This document shows positions 23,048-35,230 of a DNA stretch of 64,000 nt, piece by piece (positions within the stretch are counted from its first letter, which is position 1; the number at the start of each line of letters is the position of its first letter). The notes under the pieces were generated by a model, which saw nothing but the letters and a program-made list of their open reading frames with translations, did no database searches and had not been told where the DNA came from. Made by a program: the position numbers and the translations under genes. Source of the stretch: Physcia stellaris (Eukaryota; Ascomycota; Lecanoromycetes; Caliciales; Physciaceae); contig JABSSW010000007.1 in NCBI GenBank assembly GCA_018902385.1, positions 1 through 64,000 of the forward strand. The letters run 5' to 3'.

Positions 23048-26000
23048 CTATGTCTTCATTCGATCAGAGAGTCTCTTGTACTCCTTGCGTTGCTTTCGGC
23101 GATCTGGCCAGAGACTGTCGTGCGCTTTCCCCAACATACGGGCGATCCACGGCGCCAGACGACGTTCAGTGACCCATGCACAGGCAAAACCCCCTATCGC
23201 GAGCGCGACCAAGAACAGCCTGAAGTTTGTGCTCATGTTGGTCAACTGCATCAGCTTGGCAAGCGGTTTTGCTGGGTCTAGCAGCATATAGCATGAGAAA
23301 AGAAGAGCCACAATGATGGTAACAACAAAGGGAACTGCGAATGTCAGCCAAGATGAATTGCTATGTCGACATCTAACTTACGATTGTGGTTCATCGATTG
23401 CCTGAATGGGTAGCCCACGCTAAGAACGATAGCTGATAAGATATATTGGAAACAGGATAGCAAGAATAGAGTGGAATTTTCGGAATTTTGTATGTTCGAT
23501 TGCTCTTTGTTAAGCTGCGGAGGGACGAACCTATCAAGTATCAGTCGCTCCACAACGTTAATCTAGCTATCTGTAAGCGTACCAAATCTGTCGCCGTACA
23601 GCGGTCAAGCCCGCCAGCTGTATCAGGATGCAGATCAAGACTTGACCCAGCAATGGGGTCAGAACCTTCCGAGAGACAAGACTCGCGGTCGGCTTCTTCC
23701 GAGAGAGCGTCGGGTACGCTCCAGTCCAACCCACTGAAGCGCAGTTAGTGGAGACTCCGAGTGCGTCATGTGGCTGAACTCACTGAAGATGGCTATGGGA
23801 AGGATCAGGAAGAGGTCAATGAAGAGAAACTAGATGGGCCTGGTTAGTCCAGGCCGATGAAACGACGACGTGGTTTAGGTACCTGGAAGTCGCCCAAGTT
23901 GGAGGCTGAGGCGTAAAGAAAACTGACGGAGGTGAACTGAATTGCTGAGTATAGACTCATGTACTTAAAGCAGCAGAAACTTGTGACTAGCGCTGCCCGG
24001 CCTTCCCTATGATACACGTGAGGATCGGTCAAAAATCCGTTGAAAGAACCGTACCGGATTATCTCTGGTACACACGAGATATCAAACACACGGCTCGTGA
24101 ACGGTGCAGCTACGGAGGCTTCAGCTTCTGACAAGGAAATGCCAACATCAGCTGCTTTCAGTGCGCCACAATCATTTGCACCGTCGCCACAAAAGCCGCA
24201 ACAATAGTCAATGCTTTGCAATTTTTCCACCAACTCGTGCTTCTCGTCGGGTGACATTCTCGCAAAGATTTGCCCGGTGACAAGCATCTAGTCTTGTCAA
24301 CAGCTGAACTCGTCCAATCCCCTCGAAGTCAGGGATAGGAAACCGTTGGAAGCTCACCCGTTTCAAAATCTCTTCGTTGCCAAACTCAACTATCCAGCGA
24401 AAGACATCCCCAGTTACAGCGATGCTGTAGTTGCGTATGTTGGACACATCGTAAGGTAAAGAAGCATCGCTCTCAGCTGGGGGCGGTAGTGGCTATGGCG
24501 AGTCAGCTCCAGTCACTACAATCAATACAGAGTGACAACCAAAAGTGTTTCTTCGTTGAGTTCAAAACGAGCATTATCAACACTTTGCCATTTGAGGCGA
24601 GCCTTCACATCACCAGTCCCACCTAGAGAGAGGTCAATCTGAGTCTAACGATGAGTAGCTGAGACATACCCTCATCAAAGTGGGGGACGAAGCAGTGAGC
24701 TGTGCGGTCAATCAAGGAACAATCTCTTGCTACACTTATGGCTGTGAGAACATTGTCTCCGGTACACATGACCTTTCGGATGCCAGCCTCGTTCAGCTCC
24801 TCGATGACTGCTGCTGTCGAAGGTTTCAGCTTGTTTTCGAAGATGATGAACCCGACAAATTCAAGGTCTGATTCGGCTTCTGGTCTCTTCATTTGATGCA
24901 ACTTGGTTGCGTCGAGGTCTTGGATCTGCTTCATGGCGCAAGCAATGACTCTGAAACCTCTGTGAGTGTAAAAGCTTAAGAGTTCTTCGTAGTCCATTGG
25001 GACTACACGATTTTCTAAGTCAGCTTCTGCACCCATACGCCTCATACAGTTTGAAACGTACAACTTGCTGCTTTACAGATTCCCTTCATGCACTCGGGCG
25101 CACCTTTGACATATATTTTTCCGTCGGTAACCCCTGCTTGCTTTACTACCACGCTTGCTCGGCGCAGCTGAGACACAAATTCGAAGGACTTCAAGATATG
25201 GAGTTCAATCTGTGTGTTCTGCACAACAATTGATATATAGAGCTAAAGCGTTCTTAGAGGGACTTACCGGCATAGCTACCGCAGACTCATCGATGTCGTA
25301 CTCTTGTCCAGCTGGGGGCATGGCTATTGAACTTGGTCCATTTTCGAACCCATCTAAATCCGGGATACTTTGCTTCCTCCCATTTTCTTCAAAAGACCAG
25401 TCGGTGAATTGGAACATCTTGACGTCCAAAGGATCTCCAACCAACTCGCCATCAACTACGCGGAGAGAATGGCACGTTGCCATTGTGTACAAAGCGGCCT
25501 TGTGAATCTGATAATCCACGGTAGGGTCGCGCTCAAAAGCCGCTCCAGGGAGTAATTCTGACGGCTCAGGAAAAAGGTCACTGAATCTGTAGCATTCAAA
25601 GTCAGACCGAGCCATTTGCAGAACCTTGAATGTACCTCATAGCCGGGCGATTGACGACTCTGATCCCCAGGACATCTAGGCCGTCTTCAGTCAGAGTACC
25701 TGTCTTATCGAAGCAAATGATGTCCAGTTTTCCACCAACGTTGACACTGTCGACGAATCAGAAATTCTCTTCGTATGGGGGGTTCTTACGAACCGCTGCG
25801 GGCTGATGCAGAATATTTGCTTTTTCTTCAACCTTGAAAGTGCGAAGTTTGTCCCTATACTCAGAGTAGCCGGCAATGCTGGAGGTACTACTATGGTGAT
25901 CAAATCCAATGCTCGGACTATGATCAAGTGCCACGCTAGCTATGTCGCATCAGCATTTCTCGTCATAATGCATTGTTTGTGTATTACCTTAAGTCTAACG

Positions 26001-28109
26001 AAGTTGATGAAAGATGCGAGGAAGCCGATGGCCGCAACTCCAGCTAAAACGGATATGTACCGAAAAGCGTCTTTGTAGAATTTGAAACCTGAAGGCTTTG
26101 GGAAGAGCATAGAGCGAACAAGAGCTCCCTTGGTCGTATTGAAGCCGGTCCTGACAACAATGGCCAGAGCCACAGCCTCATCATCCTGGCCGTCCTGAGG
26201 ACGTCTAGCACGAATGATTTTTGTGCCACTAAACAGGAAATTCTTAGCGACATCTGCAGCAATGGGGCTTGCATTCAGGTCCAAAAGATGCAAAGACTCG
26301 TTTGTGGCTGGTATCTTCGACACTGGCACAGATTCTCCTTCTCTGTGTCAGTGCTACGATCTGATCTAGCCTCGATTGGATGTTTACCCGTGAGCATGCT
26401 CTCATTGACAATGCAGTCACCAGCTAACAGGAGACTATCGCAAGGATATTGAGTTAGGGAAGGGTCTGAGACCTCGTATACATCACCCGGCACAAGCTCA
26501 CTACTGAGCACGTGACGCCCTAAGACGCCTTTAGCACTTTGACACTGTGCGAGCCGATAATGTACTTACAGAACCCATTTCGTAAGACCCTCACCTCGCA
26601 TTCAAAGCGAGAGATGGCACGTAAGCGTTTCATGGTCTTATTTATGCTCAGCAAAGGTCTGTCTCAGTATATAGATCTAAACTCACAGATCTAGTCTCAA
26701 CCAGGGTAGTCGTGATACTAACAACCGAGATAAGGAAAATGCAGACTGCGTAGTAATAGTATTCATCTAGAGACCAGAGTATCAGACTAGCAACCTGGAA
26801 AACGTAGAACGGGTGGAACGCCTGGATATATTAGTCGCGGCATAAGAAATCATAGCATCAACACTAACCTCATCGACGAGGAGCCGAGGAATTGACTTTT
26901 GTTCAATGTCAATCTCGTTCTTCCCAAACACTTGCTCCCGCCGAGATCGTTCATCGCTGTCTAATCCGGTTCTGATGGACCTGATATCTGACCAACTGGG
27001 GTCTTTCCAGTTAGTGCAAAGGACAAATTTGTCCTTCAGAGGGTGGAAATAAAAGCGGATATAACGGTAGTCAAGAAAGCGTAGGTCCATCATCACCGGA
27101 TCATCACTCTCGTCATAGTCATGATACTGCCGCTTTCCGGATGTTCCAAAAACCGTGGAGAGACTGTGTCCGTACGACGATTTTGCAACGTTTTGAACGG
27201 AGAACTGACCCCACTGATTCTGATCCCGCTTTAGTTGCAGCTTGGGATGTTATGCGGGTAGGTGGCATCTCACCTCGACAACTACCCACGTACAGTCTCG
27301 TAAAGACGTCGGAGAGCCTACTAGACCTACCCTCCAACGGGGTAGCCAACGTAAAAGTAGATAGACAACCCCTAGAGACATAGTGCAAAGAACTATGTAA
27401 GCTGCAAGGCCCCAGGGTCGCGTAGAAAACCCAGCAACAACAATTGTCAGATCCTCTGCGGTCACATAGATTCTTTGCGTTTTGCGGCTGCTGCAACCAG
27501 AATAGCTGACGTCTGTCCTAGTTGAGTCGTGCCGATAGAGGAGTGGGTCATCCGCAGACATATTCGAGAAGCTGGACGACTTTCTGTCGGATGGCAGGGG
27601 TGAGCGTGACGAAAGTTTATCTACTGGCTGGAGACACTCTTCGAATTCGGCATCGCTCTCATCTACGATCGCTTCATCGCTAGGATACTCGGGTGTCTCA
27701 TCGCTCTCTTGGAGATATGTGAAACTTGCTGTAGAATCTGCTCGAGAGCGTCGATGAGCAAAGCCAGTGACACTAGAGGGTACGCTCTCGGACATAGGTC
27801 CGGCAAAAACCTGTTGTTGTTTGCTATCAAAAATCTGTAGCATTGGTTTCGATCTTGGTAAAACTTACCTCATCTGTGGCCATCTCCACATCAGAGACGA
27901 AACTAGGACTGGCGTCCGTCAGACTATTGAGATCTCTGGTCATTCGGATTACAGTGAAATGAATTTCCTACCTACTTTTCATGGCTATACATAGCAACGT
28001 GGTAACCACCGCTGCTTCTTCTGCGGCTTCGCGAACTGTTGTTGCGTGGCCGTAGCGGCCTTGGAGCTGGTGCATTCATTATACTTGCACCAAGGTTTTC
28101 AAGATTCAT
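23048..28109 (-). CDS. YPK9: P5B-type transport ATPase (YPK9/ATP13A2 type)
   Basis: This multi-exon gene (more than ten exons) is read along the minus strand. The serine-rich cytosolic N-terminus (28,109 to about 27,430) contains D-D-P-L-L, a possible vacuolar sorting signal. The first hydrophobic segment follows at about 27,420. Signature motifs are P-P-A-L-P (about 25,880; diagnostic for P5B, versus PPELP in P5A), the phosphorylation site [10 protein letters not shown] (about 25,700), K-G-A-P-E (about 25,110), M-C-T-G-D-N (about 24,760) and G-D-G-A-N-D-C (about 24,180). Several membrane segments follow to the stop at 23,048. Yeast Ypk9 is vacuolar and human ATP13A2 exports polyamines from lysosomes. 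The start ATG at 28,107-28,109 is the first in frame with a plausible splice to the next exons. Exact junctions in the middle are not all certain. Confidence 0.92.
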
Positions 28110-28820
28110 CTCGGATCCATGCCGGACTTCTCCAGTCCTTTCAGTAGGCTGGAAACGCGCTGATAGCTATCCATCAAGCTTAGACCCACAAACCGATGTT
28201 TCGGTGCGTACATGTAAGTAGGATATATCAAGTCACGTCAATCGACAAGTAGACAATAATTCAAACTTCAGTCGTACCAGAAAGCTTGGGTACCTATTGC
28301 GGGTCTCCGCTGTTACCCACCTTAATCAACTTTACCTACTCGTATATCAGGCCGCTGTGGTAAATTTGATGAATTGCGACAACCTGAAGCTTCCAAGCGG
28401 GTTAAGACCGTAACATGACTACTGTACGGATAAGTAAGGTACTGTTGTTGTAAGTTATGCTAGTGTTAGTTACCAGAAGAACCGAGGTACCTTAGCTAAG
28501 TGTGTCAAGGTGGGGCACAATGATGTGCCTGCAGTCGCCAACGTCGATATAGGTCGCTCACAATTCATGACACCCTCTGTCAAGTCCGAGTACTATGTAA
28601 ATCGACACATCACCCGGGCGTTTTGATGTCTTCCACAAATTAGCCGTTTGGGTAGAAACGAATTCCTCTAGCGCGGTTCGCTAAAGTCCGCGTTGGTTGA
28701 ACTTCATAGGTAACCCAAGCACTTGAAATTTTCTGGTCCTCTAGGATTTCTTCCATACCTACATATTCAGCCCCTTCATCCCCAGGAATTTTATCCTGCA
28801 TAGCTTGCTGTCTTTGCACG
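28110..28820. promoter_or_regulatory. Divergent spacer between YPK9 and NAP1
   Basis: About 710 bp separate the two start codons and must hold both promoters. No specific binding motif could be supported. Confidence 0.4.
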
Positions 28821-30259
28821 ATGTCAGAACCCATCCGTAACAAGAAGTTGGATCTGCCCACAGCACCGTAAGCTCTCAACGTATATCATGTTGGACCTTG
28901 CTGATGGAGATGCTGGCATAGTACCCCACAGAACACTCCCGCAAATAATGCACCCATTTCCTCACACGCCCAGCAACCTGGCGTACCGAGTATCAAGGAA
29001 GGTCAGTGCCCAATTCCCTGTGTGTGAGCTCGCTCCCGATGTTGTGCTTTGCTTACATGATGGCAGAGGACCTTGATCGTACCGCCGCAGCCTCAATATT
29101 TGCCCAGAACCCTAAATTGGTCTCGATGATCCAAGGCAAGCTTGGCTCTCTTGTTGGCCGTTCCTCCGGGTACATCGAATCCCTCCCTGCACCGGTGCGA
29201 CGCCGTGTTGCTGGTCTTAAGGGCGTGCAGAAAGAACATTCGAAGCTTGAGGCCCAATTCCAAGAGGAAGTTTTGGAGCTTGAAAAGAAGTACTTTGCCA
29301 AGTTCACTCCTCTCTACGAAAAGCGTGCGAAAGTTGTGAATGGGGCTTCTGAGCCATCGGAGGAGGAGGTTAAAGCTGGCGAGCAAGATGACGAAGAGGA
29401 TGGCGAGGACGCACAGTCCAGCAAGCCTGCATCAACCGACAAAGATGAATCTTCGGAGGATATTAAGGGAATACCGGAATTTTGGCTTTCCGCAATGAAA
29501 AACCAAGTCTCCCTGGCAGAACTGATCACGCAGGACGACGAGCAAGCTCTGAAATACTTGACCGATATCCGTATGGAGTATTTGGAACAGCCAGGATTCC
29601 GCCTTATTTTCGAATTCGCCGACAACCAGTTTTTCTCAAATAAAACGATCACAAAAACTTACTATTACCAAGAAGAGAGTGGTTATGGAGGTGATTTTAT
29701 CTATGACCATGCTACCGGTGACAAGATTGACTGGAAGTCGGACAAGGACCTCACCGTCAAGACTGAAGCGAAGAAGCAGCGCAATAAAAGTACGTAGCCA
29801 GCCAAATGAACCCAAGGTTCTGCTAACCTGGTCCAAGACACCAAGCAGACTCGTATCATACGGAAAACGGTTCCGACCGAGTCCTTCTTCAACTTCTTCG
29901 ATCCGCCCAAAGCTCCAGCCGGAGACGATGAAGATGTCCCAGAAGATGTTGAAGAGCGTTTAGAGCTCGATTATCAGCTTGGTGAAGACATCAAAGAAAA
30001 GCTTATCCCACGCGCTATCGATTGGTTTACGGGCGAAGCACTTCAATTTGAGGAACTTGACGAAGACCTCGAGGAAGGCGATTTCGAAGATGAAGATGAT
30101 GAAGAGGATGACGATGCAAGTGATCGGGACGATGACGATGAGTCAGATGAAGAGGTGAGAACTCCTTTGAACAGTATTCACGTAGACCCTCCTAATGTCC
30201 GCCTCCAGGATGATGGCGCAAAACCCAAGCAAGAGACCGCGGAATGCAAGCAAAGCTGA
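28821..30259 (+). CDS. NAP1: Nucleosome assembly protein 1
   Basis: Five exons (28821-28867, 28922-29001, 29067-29789, 29838-30154, 30209-30259) sum to 1218 nt, 405 aa. The start M-S-E-P-I-R-N-K-K and the Pro/Gln linker are typical of fungal NAP1. The NAP domain includes the long dimerisation helix (E-L-E-K-K-Y), I-P-E-F-W and F-F-N-F-F-D-P-P. The C-terminal tail is a long Asp/Glu stretch that binds histones. The last four residues C-K-Q-S match the CaaX-like farnesylation site known in NAP1 proteins. It acts as an H2A-H2B chaperone and nuclear import partner. A longer in-frame ATG at 29,006 lies inside intron 2 and is not the start. Confidence 0.95.
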
Positions 30260-32115
30260 ACGCCCCGACCTCTCGAACCTCGTCCCACATAATCGCCCCT
30301 TTGACTTTGAACATCATGGCTGGACATCTATCCTCAAGGCCCTATGTCTATCATAAGGGCGACCATGTCTTCATATGCACCTTCGCTCGGATCCCATGGG
30401 TCAGTCGACTTTGCTTTTTATAGTAGATTGACTGGCGCGTTAGGCGCTGGGGATGTGCTAATAATACATCATTGGGCAGGCTGAAACTGGCTTAACCTGA
30501 AATTAAGGTCTGACATTTAAGAACATTCTTCAGCTGAGACTTTCGTGGTATCTCAGCATTGAATCAGATGTGTGACTTGTCTGAAAGTCTATTGCAGTTC
30601 TACCCTGTTCACCACCCATTCTTATTAGATCTCGGAAGACAGCTGTATCACCACATGCTGCACTCAGATCAAGGAAAGCTCCATGTCACTGGCTGCAGCA
30701 ATTTGACGAGTTGGCGATGCCAATTTAAGTAGTCCTGTTTGTCTCTACCGGAAGTTTCGTATATTTTGGCATTACATTTGTTTGTAATTTCGAGGAAGAG
30801 TATTGCATTTCTATCTTTTACGACAATTGAACAAGCTATCCTATTCTTTCAGCAACATAAAGCAAGGTCGACAATTGAAAATAGCGAGTCCGCTGTGGTT
30901 TGGACAGGTGGTGCCACGATCACATTACAGCTCCATCGTATGCGAAGGAATATTTGCTTTTGTTTTTTCTTTGTTGGTGTATAAGTAAACGAGACATATT
31001 TGGACACCCAAGACAACATGACTGACAGGCATAACTAGAAACTCCGCTCTCCGGAGCTGATCTTACGTGAAATAGGGCATCAGAAGCACCTTAATACCAA
31101 TAAAGTAACTGGACGAACGGAGCACAAATGCTCGTGTTAACCCACGCGTTATTATTCGCTTCAAATTATCTAACTTTTCACAGTTCAAGAAACGATCCAT
31201 GTTAAAAAGACAATTCAAAAACAACTATAGTGTTCCATGTCCAATAAACAACGTTGCATACTTAAGAAGAAAATCAAAAGACCGCCATGTCAACCAGCAA
31301 CAAGCTCTTTGCACTTGGGAACTGATAGTTAGAGAGACAGTAACCTTTTGGACGGTGCTACTACTGTATCCCATGGTCTGGTGTACTGCTATCTTGTCTC
31401 TAATGCATCGCCATCAATATATCCATCACGACCAAGTTCGTATCAGTTTTTGGCGCAAAGCATAATCAAGAATATAAGGTAACATGAAAGAACATCATTT
31501 TCCGATTTCGTCCCAAGTCGCGTAATTCCAGGTTCATCAAGAATAAAATACAAAAATTAGCACCACTAGGTACCAGGCCATTACTATCCTGACGCCCATT
31601 TTCGCTCGATCCGGTATATTCACCAAAACTATTCTGATGGATCGAGAAGTTTCTGCGGGAGACTTCTATTTTGCACCAAAAATCGGTCAAATATTCAGAC
31701 TTCTCGCAGATCCTCGATTCGCAAAGGATAGTGTAATAATAAAGACCGGAAACTATCATTGTTCTTTGGTGTGAAACCACGCCCCCGGTAGGGGTATCAG
31801 AATAGCAACATCTCTTGGGTGTCAGAATAGCAAACCGGGGTGTCAATGCAGTATAAACCATAAGATAAGGCAAGGTTGAATTTAGTACCGCAGCACGTTT
31901 GTGTTGAAGAACAGGCTCATACGTAAGTATGGAAGTGATCCTTCCTAGCCTCCAAGGGAGTAATCACGGTTACCCGTCTTTGGAATTTAGAAGTATATGA
32001 GTGGAGTTTTAAGACTTGACGTATTTCCCAAGTTGGGCTATTTGTTCATTCGGTTTTGGGTGGACGATAATTGTGATTATGTGAGATCAGTATAGTACCC
32101 TCGTTACGATGCGGG
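30260..32115. other. 1.85-kb intergenic region, convergent genes
   Basis: The spacer lies between NAP1 and the phosphoglycerate dehydrogenase gene. Open frames at 30,739-30,984, 31,199-31,465 and 31,873-31,466 show no recognisable motif. It contains one copy of the diverged direct repeat at 31,969-32,087. Confidence 0.5.
31969..32087 (+). repeat. Diverged direct repeat, left copy
   Basis: This begins GGTTACCCG and ends ATTGTGATTA(T/C)GTGAGAT. It matches 33,979-34,106 with shared landmarks such as TTCCCAAG(T)T(C/T)GGGCTAT and TTCGGTT. The copies flank the phosphoglycerate dehydrogenase gene. Confidence 0.75.
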
Positions 32116-33778
32116 CTATAACATTTTAGCATCCTGGGTATTGTTAATGCTTAACTCCCACTTACAGCTCAACGACTCCAAGCTCTGATATAGGTCCTTG
32201 ATGACCGCTCCGCTGACATCACTGATGTCGGCCATCAGATACGCAACCTGACATTCGTCAATTACTCCGACCCACAAAGTGGAAGGGTACACACATCGCC
32301 TCGGCTGTCCGTCATCTGTTTGTCAACGTTGTGGTCGCCAAGGATCTCGTTGACTATCCTGCTTAGCACACTACGAGATTGAACTTCACAGGTCTTACCT
32401 TTCCTAAGAACACCAGGGACGTTGTGGTGAATGTATATAACGCGCACATGATTGGGCTCGTCCATGGTGAGCGACCGCAGATTAACTTCTGGCAAATTGA
32501 CAGCACCGAGTGTGGCACCTTCATTGACATAACGGACCAGTGCTTCGCTGACTTCAACCCCGATTGCACTTTGAGCTTCCTCAGTACTACCTCCAATATG
32601 AGGAGTAAGTATGATGTTCTTCAAGCTTCGAATATTTTCTGCCCACGGGTTCAAATTGTTGTCGAAGTATTCACCGTTGCCACTTGGCTCGGCCGGATAT
32701 ACATCCAAAGCTGCGCCTGCGAGCTTCCCTGCTCGCATTGCATCAATCAATGCTGGAATGTCAATTACGCTCCCACGGCTAGCATTGATGAGGTAACTGC
32801 CGCTCTTCATTTGGCCAAATTGCTCGGCGCCGATCATATTTTGTGTTTCCGGTAACTCTGGTACATGGCATGAGATGAAATCAGAAACTCGGAGGAGGGC
32901 CTCCAATGTCGGCAACTGCTTTGCTGTACCCATTGCCATAAGGTTGACGGCGTCGAAGAAGACAACAGTCATACCCATGGCTTCCGCAAGGACCGATAGC
33001 TGAGATCCAATATGTCCGTATCCAATGATGCCTACAGTCCTGTCAGTATCTTTTCTGGCCACTTGTACGCCCTTTATAACCTAATGTCTTGCCCCGGATC
33101 TCCCAGCAACCGTTGCTAACTTTATTCCAAATCCCATTGTGCAGTTCAGCAGATCTGTCGCTAAGCTGACGAGCCAGGGCGATAATCTCTGCAATGACCA
33201 GCTCCGCAACACTCCGAGAATTGCTAAAGGGTGAATTGAAAACAGCGATTCCATGCTGTGCGGCAAATTGAGTGTCGACCTGGTTGGTCCCTATACAAAA
33301 GCATCCAATCACGAGTAAATTTTTGGCCTCTCGGAGCACTCGTGCAGTGAGCTTTGTCTTCGATCGGATGCCAATGACATGGATATCACTACGTATTAAA
33401 TTAACCAAAGGTTTCCCCCATTAGACGGCGTGCCTGGATGCCCCACCGTATTTTTTCGATCAGCTCGTCTTCTGGCACGGAAGACTTGAGGACTTCGACT
33501 TGATAACCCTGGGCTTCCAGCACCTCGCGGCCAGTCTTATTAATGTTTTCCAAAAGTAAGATCTTAATGTCTTCAGTGGCAAAAGGCTTCAAGTGCTTTG
33601 TAGAGCCTCCAGTACCTGTTCGGGCAAGGAGAGAGCGAGCTTTTCCAGGCGACGGTGAGAGGTGCCTTGCTGCGGGAGATGTGGATAAACTGAAACTGGT
33701 CGAGACCTTCTGTGTGAGGTCTGCTATTTCGGGCTCCGCGTTGAATTTTGACTCTCCATTCAGTGCATTTGATAACAT
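32116..33778 (-). CDS. D-3-phosphoglycerate dehydrogenase
   Basis: Five exons (33778-33447, 33388-33081, 33031-32399, 32353-32295, 32247-32116) sum to 1464 nt, 487 aa. After a Ser-rich N-terminus comes the family block K-P-F-A-T-E-D-I-K-I-L-L-L-E-N. Then come H-V-I-G-I-R-S-K-T-K-L-T, the NAD-binding G-Y-G-H-I-G-S (Rossmann), R-G-S-V-I-D, the catalytic-His region L-T-P-H-I-G-G-S-T, and a C-terminal ACT domain (H-H-N-V-P-G-V-L to A-Y-L-M-A-D-I). It catalyses the first committed step of serine synthesis; the ACT domain mediates serine feedback in relatives. It corresponds to yeast SER3/SER33. The last 13 residues are unusual: reading through a GTAAGT site gives this end, whereas splicing there would place a stop immediately. 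The last-exon end is therefore uncertain. Confidence 0.93.
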
Positions 33779-33854
33779 GTTCTCGGCTAATCTTCGGCAG
33801 AAGTTGGTCTTTGAATCTTTTTACAGCAAGATTATCGTAATAGAGCACAACGAG

Positions 33855-33893
33855 GCGAGGTGAATAGGTATCCACGGGACTGATATGGTGTAA
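33855..33893 (+). repeat. Dispersed repeat, copy 1
   Basis: GCGAGGTGAATAGGTATCC followed by ACGGGACTG resembles 57,328-57,368 (GCGAGGTGAGTAGCTTTCC then ACGGGACTG and ...GTAAG). It lies just upstream of the dehydrogenase start. Origin unknown. Confidence 0.55.
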
Positions 33894-33978
33894 GATATGG
33901 AGTATTATTGGACTTACTCGCCCCGGACAAATTGAGTGCTGACAGAAGAGAAACTACCTCGTACTTTGTTAGATCCAG

Positions 33979-34106
33979 GTTACCCGCCTTTGAGAATCTT
34001 ATAACGTAAACAGATGTGAATGAAGTTCTAGGCTCGCCGTACTTCCCAAGTCGGGCTATCGTTGGTGTGTTCGGTTCGCGGTGACAAAATTGTGATTACG
34101 TGAGAT
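33979..34106 (+). repeat. Diverged direct repeat, right copy
   Basis: This is the partner of 31,969-32,087, about 2 kb away, upstream of the dehydrogenase gene. No open frame is seen. It could be a remnant of a short transposable element or LTR. Confidence 0.75.
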
Positions 34107-34138
34107 GAGATGTGCACTCAGTTCTGCCAGGGGCGAGT

Positions 34139-34321
34139 GACCCGGTGTCATTGGACTTCAGTATCGTTGACCTTCCAATATCGTACAATATCGTTGGACT
34201 CTGTATCGTTGAACTCGATATCGTTGACCTTCAATATTGTCTATTTTCAGTATCATTGGACTTGATAGTATTGTTGAATTTCGATATCGTAGACTAGACC
34301 TCCAGTATCATTGAAGTCGGT
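34139..34321 (+). repeat. Degenerate tandem array, about 16-bp unit
   Basis: About eleven imperfect units of the form TATCGTTGRACTTCRR follow one another. Units vary in length (10-21 bp) and by point changes. It lies immediately after the direct repeat in the spacer upstream of myosin V. Similar phrases (TTAGACTYGGTATT...) appear near 57,415-57,470. Confidence 0.8.
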
Positions 34322-35230
34322 ACTTTGTGGGCGCCCGGGGGGGGGGAATTGCAGAATGCTCCCTGTACGGTACTAATAAGCTTCCTATGCAGCAATATTC
34401 TGCCTGGTCAAGTATCTCTAGCAAATTCCAATTGCTTCAAACACTCCAAATGTGTTCGAAATAAAATGCTCCTTAAATTTTAGCGAGCTTATGCAGAGAG
34501 AAGACGCTAGTCTCGGGAAATCAACCTTTAATTTTGAAGAGTTCTTCGAATTGAAACGCACAGTTCCAGCTTGGCCTTGGGATGATTGACATTGATTTGA
34601 TTGATACCATTGGCCACAAGCGAGCAGTAGCCCGCTAAACCGATTGAGAAAATTACCCTTTTTTCTGGGCGTCGCGAGTAATGATTCTTAGCTTAGTAAT
34701 CCTGCTTACTCATCAAGGTAAGGTCCTCCGTACTCCGTACTTAGATAAGGTACGGTAAGTACTACTCTATGTACAGAATAAGGTAAGTGGAGGTATCTCA
34801 CAGCCCGAGTGAATCTACGGTCAAACCAATTCGGCATCGTATGATACTTAACAAGCCACGTGCGACCCGCTTTTCAAGAACGTTCAGGTACATGTATTGT
34901 TTCAAGTGGTATTCGACGGGGGGATGAAAAGGAGTCTGGCACTAAGGTATCGAACAAGCTCATTGGTTGCTTGGCTCCTCCGCATTCTGGACTTTTTCGA
35001 TAGGTCACCCCGTCTTGTCCATTATTGGGCGTGTCAAATTGTCAACCCCCTACCCCATCGGCAATGCTATGTATCTCCTGCTGAATCTTCACTCGCCTTT
35101 GCTCCTCAAGACTGCTGTCGGAGGAGGTTTCCTTGCAAATCGCTGGTTCTAATCCAAGAGCGGCAGGGGCTCACACCAGTCGGTGCTCCTGATACTGATA
35201 TCCTCCTCAGGCCGCTCTGATTGAGGAGCT
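34322..35230. other. Upstream spacer of myosin V
   Basis: This holds a run of 10 G at 34,337-34,346 and several short TACGGTA/GGTAAG-like phrases. The frame at 34,897-35,220 lacks recognisable motifs. The myosin promoter must lie here. Confidence 0.4.

Noticed and set aside
28640-28879. Minus-strand 79-aa open frame
   Set aside because: It overlaps NAP1 exon 1 and its leader in antisense and has no recognisable domain.
29006-29797. NAP1 starting at the ATG at 29,006
   Set aside because: This ATG is in intron 2. Upstream exons encode the conserved fungal NAP1 N-terminus with consistent splice phases.
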